DNA of 64,000 nt from Candidatus Omnitrophica bacterium UBA6233 (GTDB lineage: Bacteria > Omnitrophota > Gorgyraeia > Gygaellales > Profunditerraquicolaceae): assembly GCA_002440965.1 (NCBI GenBank), contig DJWJ01000011.1, positions 35,756 through 99,755 of the forward strand. Direction: 5' to 3'. The notes below the pieces were generated by a model, which saw only the letters and a program-made list of their open reading frames with translations, did not search any database and had not been told where the DNA came from. Positions within the stretch are counted from its first letter, which is position 1, and each line of letters opens with the position of its first letter. Positions 32,509 through 41,133 of the stretch are shown piece by piece. The position numbers and the translations under genes are program-made.

Positions 32509-34377
32509 TTATTTTCTTCCTTGCATTGAGATAGCATTCTTAACTTGTACAGGAGTATTCGCATCCTGCGACCAGCGCTGCAGCATATCTTGAGCCCACG
32601 CCTCTCCTTTAATATGAGGAATCAGTGGCGCGGGGCGATTAGCCGCTGGTATCGTTTCAAGATTTGATACAAATAATGGCCCTAGTCCCGCGAACGCCCT
32701 AGTTACATGAAGACATCGAATTAAAGATGACAACGACCATTGCTCCGCCCGCGAAAGTCTCAATAATCGGGACAATATACTTCCACACTCTACTTCACCA
32801 AGAGTTTGCAATTGAGTAATCATAGGCTGCTGAATAACTTCTCTTATCTCGGCTAACGCTGTTAACAATTCTTTCCCTCTAACAGAAAGTTCATCAAAAC
32901 TTGCAAAATTCATCGCCTTATCTCGGCTCAAATATAATAATGGGCGAAGATCAATAGCAGCTAAACGTGGAGTAAGTTTTAACCATTCGGCAATAAAGGG
33001 TACATTCCAGCAAGGATCAGGTGAGCTATACACCTCTCCTTTTGCAAGAGCATCCTCAATTGCCTTCAAAAAAGAAGGTTTTCCATCGCTGCTTTCGGAA
33101 ACTTTTCTTACTAAATATTCAAATGCCAAAGCCGGGGCACAACGCTCAAATAGCTGCAATTTCACTAATTCCTCAAAGGCTACAGTCATACCTTGGCTTC
33201 TTGCAACCGTATCTCGAATCATGAGATTATTTAAAAATCTTTTTATCAATCTAGGATTACCTGCGATATTGTCTGCCGTCGCCATAAGACCGGCAAGTTG
33301 ATCTGCCAAATCAATTTGAGAACCAATCTTGGTGACTTCTGCACCAAAAGCCTCTTCCATTGTCTTCCGTGTCAGACAGCCTTTCCAAGAATCTCGAGCT
33401 GCTTCTAAAATTTTAACTTGTGCCTCTGCTAATACTTCTTTTAAAATTACCCCACGCCTCTGTTCCAAGTCAGCTAACAACAGAATCAAATAGGCTTTTA
33501 CTTCACTGATGCTTAACCGAGGGACTTCCAGCGGAACCTGTATTAACTTGTCAAAATAACTAGTGACTAAATTATCTTCCAAGTCATTAATCCCAAAATG
33601 CGCTCTAACCGCATTGCGGATCATCTGCTGATCAGCGGCAATAACAAAAGCCGTGCGGGGCAAAAATAGAAGTAACCGCATGGCCTCCAATGTAGAAATC
33701 GCAGTATTAGGAAGACATCGATCAAGGTCATCAACTAAGACAACCAGAGTAATATCTAAATCTTTTAGGACCTCCTCAAAAGCTATTCTTAATCCTGCTA
33801 TTTCTTTTGGAAGCGACTTTAATTCTTTATCTCTTAACAGACCTTTCAGTTCAGGCTCAAGCTCGGCATAAGCATTCTTAAGCTTCGTTAAATCTTCCTC
33901 AGACGGATTCCCCTGAGAGTTCGCAAGTCCACTGACAGCCCCAATGACTGCTCCAAGAGGCCCAGCCATCGTACCGCCGACAGCCATTCCGGTTAAAACC
34001 GGTGCAACAAGTTTTCCGACCCGGAACCATTTAACACGTTTTGCAAATTCGAGAGCCTTATCCAACGGTGTTTTTCTTTTTTCTGCTTCATCAAGCAAAG
34101 CGTCGGAAACAACTTGTAACAATGCCATTCTGGCATCATCGAAACCCTGATAAAGCCAAGCGTTAAAATTTACAAAAATGTATTTCTTTCTTGATTCTTC
34201 ATCTTTCTGTAAACAAACACCTATCATTTTCACTAACGATGATTTGCCAGATCCCCAGTTACCAGACACGCCTATCGACACCGGCTGACCATTTGATTCG
34301 CGAATAAGTTGAGCTGCTGTTTCTGCAACAACAGTAAAATTTAGTAAATCCGTCGTCGTTTCTACATCGTGCCACAT
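32509..34377 (-). CDS. qatA: QatA, KAP-family P-loop NTPase
   Basis: A 622-residue KAP ATPase. Walker A GNWGSGKSS is at 39-47; Walker B is LVVLVDDLDRCLP (about 213-225). A hydrophobic insert (LVAPVLTGMAVGGTMAGPLG, about 123-142) suggests membrane contact, as in other KAP NTPases. AGGAGGTCAC just before the ATG is a strong ribosome site. It is the first gene of qatABCD and lies 259 bp after hsdR. Confidence 0.92.
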   Translation of the reverse strand: MWHDVETTTDLLNFTVVAETAAQLIRESNGQPVSIGVSGNWGSGKSSLVKMIGVCLQKDEESRKKYIFVNFNAWLYQGFDDARMALLQVVSDALLDEAEKRKTPLDKALEFAKRVKWFRVGKLVAPVLTGMAVGGTMAGPLGAVIGAVSGLANSQGNPSEEDLTKLKNAYAELEPELKGLLRDKELKSLPKEIAGLRIAFEEVLKDLDITLVVLVDDLDRCLPNTAISTLEAMRLLLFLPRTAFVIAADQQMIRNAVRAHFGINDLEDNLVTSYFDKLIQVPLEVPRLSISEVKAYLILLLADLEQRRGVILKEVLAEAQVKILEAARDSWKGCLTRKTMEEAFGAEVTKIGSQIDLADQLAGLMATADNIAGNPRLIKRFLNNLMIRDTVARSQGMTVAFEELVKLQLFERCAPALAFEYLVRKVSESSDGKPSFLKAIEDALAKGEVYSSPDPCWNVPFIAEWLKLTPRLAAIDLRPLLYLSRDKAMNFASFDELSVRGKELLTALAEIREVIQQPMITQLQTLGEVECGSILSRLLRLSRAEQWSLSSLIRCLHVTRAFAGLGPLFVSNLETIPAANRPAPLIPHIKGEAWAQDMLQRWSQDANTPVQVKNAISMQGRK

Positions 34378-34505
34378 GAGTGACCTCCTAAAATATATTT
34401 TCTAATTGCTTTACTAGAACCAAATATTTTCCTAATTTTAATAATTCCCTTAAAACTTTCCAGCCCCGCGTTGATGTTCTCAATGATCTTAGTAGTTAAA
34501 ACATC

Positions 34506-34640
34506 CTAACCGAGAAGATTATCGATGCCGATTAGACTCTGTCCCTTGAACTCAAAAGTGTCAAAACTAGTTTTATCCCGATAACAAATATATCTATCTG
34601 AACCTATAAAACAATTTAGATATAGTTGTTCACCACTCAC
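34506..34640 (-). CDS. Possible 44-codon ORF overlapping the hsdR stop; frame continues past TAG
   Basis: GTG at 34640 overlaps the hsdR stop as GTGA and reads VSGEQLYLNCFIGSDRYICY and on to FEFKGQSLIGIDNLLG, then TAG. The same frame remains open after the TAG for about 40 more codons (DVLTTKIIENINAGLESFKG...) up to the qatA start. One stop in about 85 codons suggests a decayed gene filling the hsdR-qatA gap. I recognise no family. The rest of the 259-bp gap holds only the qatA ribosome site. Confidence 0.35.
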   Translation of the reverse strand: MSGEQLYLNCFIGSDRYICYRDKTSFDTFEFKGQSLIGIDNLLG

Positions 34641-37315
34641 CCCACCAACGCCGTATTCAACTCCTCAATCACTCCATCCAGATTATCTCCAAATACTTCT
34701 TTAGCCTTAATAATTCCTCCGCTGGCGCTGAAGGGCGGCAGGAGGAAATCGTTTTTATCCACACTACCGGAACCGGCGATGTGCTCAGAGATCATCGTCA
34801 GCCACTGGATTTGTTTTGCGCTGAAAGTCTTACCTAAAAATTGCTGGTTTTTCAGCCATTCCTGAAAGCGATGCTCAACATGTTCCTTAAACGGCTCCAG
34901 GACCTCCTCTTGATGTATAGCAAAACGCACCAGGGAAACGATATCGGTTAATTGTTTCTGAATCGAGGCCGGGCGCACTTTGGATTTTTCCAGCTGTTCA
35001 TAGGCGCGCCAGAGAGTATCGGTGGTAAAGCCGTAAGGCGGCATTTCGATTCTTTCGGCTAATTCGCGGATCTCTTCATAGGTAACATGACGCTTTTTAT
35101 ACGGCAGGTTATAGAGGATCTGCAAAGCAGTAATTTTGTCTTTGTTCTCGGCGATAAACTGCTCAAATTTCTTGACGATGGACGAAGCTTTATCTTTGGA
35201 CTGCTGATCGAATCCTGACTGGGTAATTGTATCTATAGTAACAGTATCAATGGTTTGTTCGGTCTTTTTATGAAGCACGGTTAAAAGCTCGCGAAATTCA
35301 GGATTATCAAAAGGCGCGCAGGCTTGGTCCCGATCAGCGACGATATCCGGATCAATGACTGAGACCAGATCGTTGACGATGTTAGACAAAGACTTGCCGC
35401 CGGATACGGCCTTGATCCGCTCAATATCCCGGGGTTCCAGATCCAGATCCAGGCGCGACAAGCGCGAGGCCAGGCTGGATAAAGTGTCATTGTCGCGGAT
35501 GCCGATGGCAATATTATTCAGAAGTTTTAGCGTAGGAACGCTTTTTTGCCTATCCAACGGGAAGCTCTGGGTCTTCTCGCTTTCGCACACGCCTACGGCG
35601 TCAACCAGAATAAAATGGGTCTTAGTTTTGGCGTCAGGAGTTACAGCCATAAGGTCATCGGAATCAATTACCCGCGTGCCGCGGCCTTTCATCTGCTCAA
35701 AGTATATTGCGGATTTAACGTCGCGCATAAAAAGAATACATTCCAGCGGCTTAATGTCGGTACCGGTAGAAATCATGTCCACGGTTACGGCAATCCGGGG
35801 ATTGAAACTATTGCGAAAGGCGGCGATCAGGTCGTCGGTGCTCTCCTGGGTGCGGTAGGTGATCTTCTTACAGAAATCATTGCCTTTGCCGAATTCTTCG
35901 CGCACAATCTCGGTGATGTCTTCGGCGTGGCTGTCGTCTTTGGCAAAAATCAGGGTTTTGGGCACTTCAGTGCGGCCGGGGAAAATTTCCGTAGAAAGTT
36001 TATCCTTAAATTCCCGAATAACCGTGCGGATCTGGTCTTTAACTACAATACTGCGGTCAAGCTGATCCGGGGCATATTCGATGTCTTCGTCCAACTTTTC
36101 CCAACGGAGTTTGCGAGTAAGCCGGTCGCGTTTATCCACGTAGAAACCGGAAGGGATTTTGCCACCCTCTTCGGTGGTCTTAGTGCGGATGCGGTACACA
36201 TCAAAGCCAACGTTGACTTTATCCGCGACTGCCCGGTTATGATCGTATTCCATGACTAAGTTTTTGTTGAAAAAACCGATGGTCTGATTTGAAGGAGTTG
36301 CGGTTAGGCCGATGATAAAAGAATCAAAGTATTCCAGGACCTGACGCCAAAGGTTGTAAATGGAGCGGTGGCATTCATCAACGATGATGAAATCAAAGGT
36401 TTCTACGGGAATTTTGCCGCTGAATTGCACTGCTTGCGGATCAATATCCGGGGCATCGGATTCATAAAGAGACTTTTCATCGAGACTGGCGTCCAAATCC
36501 TGGTCACCTTTAAGCATGGAAAACAGGCGCTGAATAGTGGTAATGCAGACTTTGGCGCCGGGGTCAAAGACGTTAGTGGTCATGTGCTGGACGATATAAA
36601 GATCAGTAAAGTTGCGATTATCGTCAAAAGGGATATAATTCTGGAACTCTTTTCTGACTTGCCGGCCCAGGGAACAGCGGTCAACCAAAAAGAGAATCCG
36701 GCGGGCTTTGGCAAATTTAATCAAGCGGTAAATCTCGCTGATAGCGGTGTAGGTTTTGCCACTGCCGGTAGCCATTTGCAACAGGGCGCGCGGCTTGGCT
36801 TGGCGCAAAGATTTTTCCAGGTTAGTGATAGCCTCGATCTGGCATTGGCGGAGATTATAGGGATCCAAAGGCGGTAATTCGCGCAGGCGCTGACGCAAAG
36901 ATTTATCCTGTTCAAGCCAATCAGCTAACGTATCCGGGGAATGAAAAGCGAATACGCGGCGCGAACGGGCGTCCGGATCGCGGTTATTGCGGTAAAAAGT
37001 TTCTATGCCGGTGGATTCGTAAGCAACCGGAAGAATATCATCAACTCGGGGAAGATTATCGAGAACCGAAGAGTTATAGCGGGCGGTTTGCTCGGCAACT
37101 CCGGAAAGAGTAATCCCCTCAGCTTTAGCTTCTACTGTACCCACGGCTTTGCGGTCGACAAAAAGCATGTAATCAGCCGGGCCGGATTTGGTAGGAAATT
37201 CACGCACAGCTACTCCCCTGCCGGCGGAAAGATTAATCTTACGGATATCCTGAATAATCCAGCCTGCTTCTTTTAATAACCCGTCAATCACCTGCCTCGC
37301 TTCGGCTTCGCTCAT
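34637..37315 (-). CDS. hsdR: Type I restriction enzyme endonuclease/translocase subunit
   Basis: An 892-residue protein. The N-terminal PD-(D/E)xK nuclease has GPADYMLFVDRKAVGTVEAK (about 46-65). The SF2 motor has LLQMATGSGKTYTA (Walker A, about 176), VDECHRS (DExH) and GLTATP, and the second RecA domain ends with MKGRGTRV. Size and motifs are those of the EcoEI-like group. Its ATG overlaps the stop of a leader ORF (ATGA). It is transcribed first in the operon hsdR-qatABCD-hsdS-(TM pair)-fic-hsdM. Confidence 0.95.
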   Translation of the reverse strand: MSEAEARQVIDGLLKEAGWIIQDIRKINLSAGRGVAVREFPTKSGPADYMLFVDRKAVGTVEAKAEGITLSGVAEQTARYNSSVLDNLPRVDDILPVAYESTGIETFYRNNRDPDARSRRVFAFHSPDTLADWLEQDKSLRQRLRELPPLDPYNLRQCQIEAITNLEKSLRQAKPRALLQMATGSGKTYTAISEIYRLIKFAKARRILFLVDRCSLGRQVRKEFQNYIPFDDNRNFTDLYIVQHMTTNVFDPGAKVCITTIQRLFSMLKGDQDLDASLDEKSLYESDAPDIDPQAVQFSGKIPVETFDFIIVDECHRSIYNLWRQVLEYFDSFIIGLTATPSNQTIGFFNKNLVMEYDHNRAVADKVNVGFDVYRIRTKTTEEGGKIPSGFYVDKRDRLTRKLRWEKLDEDIEYAPDQLDRSIVVKDQIRTVIREFKDKLSTEIFPGRTEVPKTLIFAKDDSHAEDITEIVREEFGKGNDFCKKITYRTQESTDDLIAAFRNSFNPRIAVTVDMISTGTDIKPLECILFMRDVKSAIYFEQMKGRGTRVIDSDDLMAVTPDAKTKTHFILVDAVGVCESEKTQSFPLDRQKSVPTLKLLNNIAIGIRDNDTLSSLASRLSRLDLDLEPRDIERIKAVSGGKSLSNIVNDLVSVIDPDIVADRDQACAPFDNPEFRELLTVLHKKTEQTIDTVTIDTITQSGFDQQSKDKASSIVKKFEQFIAENKDKITALQILYNLPYKKRHVTYEEIRELAERIEMPPYGFTTDTLWRAYEQLEKSKVRPASIQKQLTDIVSLVRFAIHQEEVLEPFKEHVEHRFQEWLKNQQFLGKTFSAKQIQWLTMISEHIAGSGSVDKNDFLLPPFSASGGIIKAKEVFGDNLDGVIEELNTALVG

Positions 37316-37401
37316 ATTCTTTTCTCAAATAAAAACCCGACCGTGTGGCCGGGTTGAATATAGTTATAAATATAAAATGATAAAAAATTAGATAAAGACA
37401 T
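37312..37401 (-). CDS. 29-residue leader peptide ORF upstream of hsdR
   Basis: ATG 37401 with a good TAGGAG site 6 nt ahead; reads MSLSNFLSFYIYNYIQPGHT and ends VGFLFEKRI, TGA overlapping the hsdR ATG. It is aromatic- and hydrophobic-rich. A hairpin followed by a T-run lies within its last third. This is the layout of a translated leader controlling a downstream gene by attenuation or coupling; not tested. Confidence 0.6.
   Translation of the reverse strand: MSLSNFLSFYIYNYIQPGHTVGFLFEKRI
37328..37355 (-). terminator. Terminator-like hairpin in the hsdR leader ORF
   Basis: AACCCGGCC / GGTCGGGTT with an ACAC loop (37334-37355, one G-T pair) followed on the minus strand by TTTATTT after the stem's closing TT. 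It would stop the transcript before hsdR unless a ribosome translating the leader ORF or another factor intervenes. Confidence 0.65.
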
Positions 37402-37421
37402 TTTTTCTCCTAAGTTGTTTG

Positions 37422-37430
37422 ATTATAACA
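37422..37430 (-). promoter_or_regulatory. Extended -10 promoter for the restriction-Qat operon
   Basis: TGTTATAAT on the minus strand, the extended -10 consensus (TGnTATAAT). A weak TGTATT lies about 17 nt upstream. Transcription would start near 37415, about 14 nt before the leader ORF. Confidence 0.65.
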
Positions 37431-37476
37431 CTTTTGGGGGGAGAAATACAGGAAAAAGCGGCCCCCTGATTTTTTA

Positions 37477-38883
37477 CTATCGGGGTGAGTTTTTTAGCAA
37501 TAGGATTACTTGGGAGAGGTTGCGCAGGGCGGATTCCGGGCGGTAGGAGGCGACTTTGGAGTTTACTTCCCTCACCTTTTCATAGCCGTAGGTTTGGATT
37601 AGCCCCAGGTAGGTTTCGATTTTTTCTAAGTCTTTGGGCTCATTGAGTTGGGCGGAAAGCTGGCAGGCTTGTTGAGTCAAATCAGGGGTGTATTTATCGG
37701 ATAATGCCTGGAGCGCTTGCCGGAATTGTTCCGGGGATTGCAAAGGATTCAGGCGGTAGTCGTTAGCCGGGCGTTTGTCGAATTCTCCTTCTTTTTCGGG
37801 CCTGTGCCTGTAAACTTCCAGAATATTTTCCTTTTCCAGTTCGGTTATGGCGCTGGTAATCGAGCGCTCAGAGATGTAATATATCCGGCTTAAGTCGGCG
37901 TTACTTCTGAACCAATAGGGATTATGGCTGGATCTTTGGGCTTCGCTCAGAGAAACTAAAAACATATATTTTGCCGCAAAGGAAAGTTTTTGGCAGAAAC
38001 CATAATCCCAATAAGTATCCGGAATAGTAATGTTTTCCGTAAAGGATGTGTAGATGAGTTCAAGATTTTTGCTCCAGGGTTTATGCTGGATGAGGCCGTA
38101 TTTTCGGGTTAGCTTTCTTAGAGGCTGAAAAAGATTAAAATAGTAATTATTGGTGTAACCCAGGGCTTGGCCGAATTCCGGATAGTTGATTTTTATGACG
38201 GATGAATGTTCGCTTTGGGCTTTTTTTGCCAGATACAAATACAGGTCAAAGGCTTTTTCCGAGTGGCTGGTGAAGAGTTCAAATAAAAGAGGATTGGGCG
38301 CGGAAGTTAAAAGGCTAACCGGCAGTTTCAAACCCGGCAGTTGTTGAGGCTGGATAGGCGGATTAAGGCTTAATTCGATTTTAGAGATATAATCCAGCAG
38401 TTTCCCGGCTTGCCTCGGGCTTTCGGTGTAAACGGCGAATTCGTAGTTGTCGCGCAAAGAGGCGCGGGTCCAGTTAAAACTGCCGAGGATACAAATTTTG
38501 GAATCGATGACCAGGCCTTTGCCGTGAAGCACGGCTTTAGAGCTATCGATGGCTGCATTTACGCCGGCTTGCCGGAGGCGTTTATAGGCGTTGTAATTGA
38601 CTTTGAAGGTAGTGTCATCCAGGATAACCTTCACGTATACGCCTCTATTTTTAGCGCTGATCAGGCCTTCCAGGAGGATTGAAGCGGGGTTATCAGTGGG
38701 CGCGGGTTCCACGCTAATGAGATAGATGGCTACGTAGATTGATTTTTGCGCTTTTTGGATAGCTTGGAGGGTAGTCAGGAAATAATCTTTGCCGATGAGA
38801 ATATCGCTGCGCTCGCCGGCAAAAACAGGCGCAAAGCTAAAGGCAAATAAAGTTATAAGGATTATGAGTAAGTATCGACGCAT
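37477..38883 (-). CDS. Exported PLD-like protein with a C-terminal helical/winged-helix-like part
   Basis: A 468-residue protein with a signal peptide (about 1-22). A single phospholipase D domain (about 28-175) has the HKD motif HGKGLVIDSKICILGSFNWT (HxK at about 119-121). Single-HKD enzymes work as dimers. The C-terminal half (about 230-400) contains RIYYISERSITSAITELEKE (a helix-turn-helix-like stretch) and RPANDYRLNPLQ, like replication-initiator or DnaD-type winged helices. A DNA-binding-like part behind a signal peptide is odd. It is separated from the hsdR operon by that operon's promoter. Confidence 0.75.
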   Translation of the reverse strand: MRRYLLIILITLFAFSFAPVFAGERSDILIGKDYFLTTLQAIQKAQKSIYVAIYLISVEPAPTDNPASILLEGLISAKNRGVYVKVILDDTTFKVNYNAYKRLRQAGVNAAIDSSKAVLHGKGLVIDSKICILGSFNWTRASLRDNYEFAVYTESPRQAGKLLDYISKIELSLNPPIQPQQLPGLKLPVSLLTSAPNPLLFELFTSHSEKAFDLYLYLAKKAQSEHSSVIKINYPEFGQALGYTNNYYFNLFQPLRKLTRKYGLIQHKPWSKNLELIYTSFTENITIPDTYWDYGFCQKLSFAAKYMFLVSLSEAQRSSHNPYWFRSNADLSRIYYISERSITSAITELEKENILEVYRHRPEKEGEFDKRPANDYRLNPLQSPEQFRQALQALSDKYTPDLTQQACQLSAQLNEPKDLEKIETYLGLIQTYGYEKVREVNSKVASYRPESALRNLSQVILLLKNSPR

Positions 38884-38906
38884 AGAGGAATCTTCTTTTA
38901 TAATCA

Positions 38907-38960
38907 GGGGCCACTTTCCTGTCCGGCCTTCGTGGATAGCCTACTACGGAAGATGTCCCT
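38907..38960. repeat. Imperfect palindromic intergenic element
   Basis: In the gap between cobO and the PLD gene: GGGGCCACTTTCCTGTCCGG, then CTTCGT...ACGGAAG around GGATAGCCTACT, closed by a GTCCC end. It could be another REP variant; only one copy in this window. Confidence 0.35.
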
Positions 38961-38986
38961 TTTTATTTCATTCCACTTACTATATG

Positions 38987-39490
38987 TCAAAATTCAATGC
39001 CCCGGCGGGCATATATGCCATTCTTGAAATAGTGTTTGATTTCTTTTATTTCGCTGACCAGATCGGCTGCTTTTATTATTTTGGGGTGGGCAGAGCGGCC
39101 GGTAAGAATCAATTCTTTTTTCTTAGGAAGGCATTTTATAAGGCCTAAAACATCTTTTAAACCGATAAGCTTAAGCTTTAAGGCGACGTTTATCTCATCG
39201 AGCACGACTAATGAATATTTTTTCTCCAGTATCGCTTTTTTAGCCGCCCTTAACCCGGATTGCGCCAGCTTGATATCTTCTTGCCGGGGTAAACGGCGGA
39301 TAAAACATTTTGCCCCGAATTGTTCAACTTTTATATCCTTAAATTTCTTTAAAGAACGCAGCTCACCGTAATATTTGCCTTTTAAGAATTGACAGATATA
39401 TACCTTTTTGCCGGCGCCGGCTGCCCTTAAAGTTAAACCCAATGCCGCGGTAGTTTTACCTTTTCCGTTACCGGTATATACCTGAATCAC
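38987..39490 (-). CDS. cobO: Cob(I)yrinic acid a,c-diamide adenosyltransferase (CobO/BtuR type)
   Basis: A 167-residue enzyme that adds the 5'-deoxyadenosyl group to Co(I) corrinoids. P-loop YTGNGKGKTTAALGL is at about 5-19, LKGKYYGE at 35-42, VLDEINVALKL at about 96 and the C-terminal ARRGIEF is typical. Family members are usually slightly longer. It completes the salvage route encoded at 10-16 kb but is not in that operon; it is downstream of envelope genes. Confidence 0.93.
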   Translation of the reverse strand: MIQVYTGNGKGKTTAALGLTLRAAGAGKKVYICQFLKGKYYGELRSLKKFKDIKVEQFGAKCFIRRLPRQEDIKLAQSGLRAAKKAILEKKYSLVVLDEINVALKLKLIGLKDVLGLIKCLPKKKELILTGRSAHPKIIKAADLVSEIKEIKHYFKNGIYARRGIEF

Positions 39491-39544
39491 CCCATTGCTC
39501 CTTGTTTAACGAACTTAAGCGAGTAGGCAGTATTTAGGGAAAAC

Positions 39545-40207
39545 CTACCTGCTGCCTGCTTTTATAATGAATTTTATGAATCTAAACGTATCTACGATGG
39601 GGTTAATCTGGCTCTTCTCTCCCCGGTAGACTGTTTTAATCGGAACTGACGCTATCTTAAAACCCGCCCTTGAGGCGTTAAGCAATATTTCGGTCTCTAT
39701 TTCAAAGTTGGAAGTCTTTAATTCGATTTTTTCGAGCGCGCGCCTTTTAATCAGCCGGTATCCGCACTGGGTGTCGGGAATCTTCTGTTTGCATAAAAGC
39801 GAGATCATCCACGACATAAACCTGTTGGTAATTATACGGATGAACGGCATATTCTTTGTATAGCTCATCCGGTTGCCTACCACTATGCCAGCCTCGGAAG
39901 TAACGGCCAGGTTTATAAAACCCGGTAAATCTTCCGGCAAATGCTGCCCATCGCCATCCATAACTAGCGCGGCGTCAAAACCGTTTTCTATGACATAACG
40001 AAAACCCTTTTTCAAGCAAGCGCCTTTGCCCTGATTGACAGAATTACGCAAAACTGTCGCTCCCGCGGCTTGCGCAAGCTCGGCAGTGGAATCGGCTGAA
40101 CCGTCATCTACCACCAACACATCCGGATTTTTTTCTTTAATTTCCTTTATAAGCCGGGCTATTTCTTTAGACTCATTATATGTAGGAATAATAACACAGA
40201 TTTTCAT
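39545..40207 (-). CDS. Glycosyltransferase family 2 (dolichyl-phosphate mannose synthase-like)
   Basis: A 220-residue GT-A fold enzyme: IPTYNESKEIARLI, VVDDGSADSTAE (nucleotide site), LVMDGDGQH (DxD-like metal site), and a C-terminal amphipathic helix rather than TM helices. It likely transfers a sugar from a nucleotide sugar to a lipid carrier or envelope glycan. It follows the acyltransferase gene after a repeat-filled gap. Confidence 0.88.
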   Translation of the reverse strand: MKICVIIPTYNESKEIARLIKEIKEKNPDVLVVDDGSADSTAELAQAAGATVLRNSVNQGKGACLKKGFRYVIENGFDAALVMDGDGQHLPEDLPGFINLAVTSEAGIVVGNRMSYTKNMPFIRIITNRFMSWMISLLCKQKIPDTQCGYRLIKRRALEKIELKTSNFEIETEILLNASRAGFKIASVPIKTVYRGEKSQINPIVDTFRFIKFIIKAGSR

Positions 40208-40270
40208 CGTTCGACTCCCTTTGGTCGCTCACGATGACCCTGAGCAAGCACAGCGCGTCGAAGGGTCATT
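40208..40270. repeat. GTTCGACTC...GAAGGGTCAT repeat, copy 1
   Basis: CGTTCGACTCCCTTTGGTCG, then CTCACGATGACCCTGAGCAA, closing with GTCGAAGGGTCATT. Related to 58636-58693. The two ends are partly inverted copies (GTTCGAC...GTCGAAG; ATGACCCT...AGGGTCAT), so it can fold. Confidence 0.7.
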
Positions 40271-41123
40271 CTTTCCAAAATCTCCTAAACATATACCATT
40301 GCTCCGGGTAACTACGGACATACTCTTCCAAAACCATCTTGTATCGAATAAGAATCTCGCGAATATCCTTTTCATTATCCCCGGTAGGAACATATTCAAT
40401 AGGCTTATTCATTACCAAATCAAAACTATCATCTTTATTTCTAAGCATAAACCCCGGAATTATCCGGGCTTTGGTTTTTAAAGAGATAGCCGCGGGGCCT
40501 AAGGGAAAAACGCTGGGTTTAGCGAAAAAATCGATAACTACGCCTTTACCTGTAAAATCGCGGTCTCCTACCAAACCCAATAATTCATTCTTTTTTAAAG
40601 CTCTCAGGCAACCTTTGGCAGCGCTTCCCAGAGGAAAAACCCTTACGCCTTTACTCTCTCTTTGCCGATTAAAAAAAGCGTCTACCGCTTTGGATTTATG
40701 ACGCAAGGCAACGGTTATGAAAGGATAACCCAGCATCGAAATTACTACCCCTCCCAATTCCCAATTTCCCAGATGCGCGGTTAACAAAATTACTCCGTTG
40801 CCCTCGGTAAGAGCGCTATCCACATAATGCATATTTCTTACATGGATATTTTCTTTTATATATTTCATATCCAGCTTGTCAAAACGAAAAAAATCGACGA
40901 GATATTTGGCAAAATTCCGGAAAAGCTGCCTGCGAACGATGGAAATCTCACGATTGCCCTTTTCCGGAAAGATAGCTTTAAGATTATCAACCACCCACTT
41001 CCGGTCAAGAAAAGCAACCATAGAATACAAATCAGCGGCAAACTCTGCCAGCCGGTAACCGTTCTTTACCGGCATACTTAATGCGAGCAGTTGGGCAAGT
41101 TTATATAAGAAATACTTGGGCAT
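40266..41123 (-). CDS. LpxL/HtrB-type lysophospholipid acyltransferase
   Basis: A 285-residue membrane-associated acyltransferase. The catalytic HX4E motif is in LLTAHLGNWELGGVV (about 113-127); GDRDFTGKGVVIDFFAKP and PEQWYMFRRFW at the C-terminus are family marks. These enzymes add secondary acyl chains to lipid A or related lipids. It neighbours two glycosyltransferases. Confidence 0.9.
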   Translation of the reverse strand: MPKYFLYKLAQLLALSMPVKNGYRLAEFAADLYSMVAFLDRKWVVDNLKAIFPEKGNREISIVRRQLFRNFAKYLVDFFRFDKLDMKYIKENIHVRNMHYVDSALTEGNGVILLTAHLGNWELGGVVISMLGYPFITVALRHKSKAVDAFFNRQRESKGVRVFPLGSAAKGCLRALKKNELLGLVGDRDFTGKGVVIDFFAKPSVFPLGPAAISLKTKARIIPGFMLRNKDDSFDLVMNKPIEYVPTGDNEKDIREILIRYKMVLEEYVRSYPEQWYMFRRFWKE

Positions 41124-41133
41124 TAATGATATG

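Noticed and set aside
35546..36259. 237-codon plus-strand ORF
   Set aside because: Lies wholly antisense to hsdR, whose helicase motifs are intact; no ribosome site and no recognisable protein pattern.
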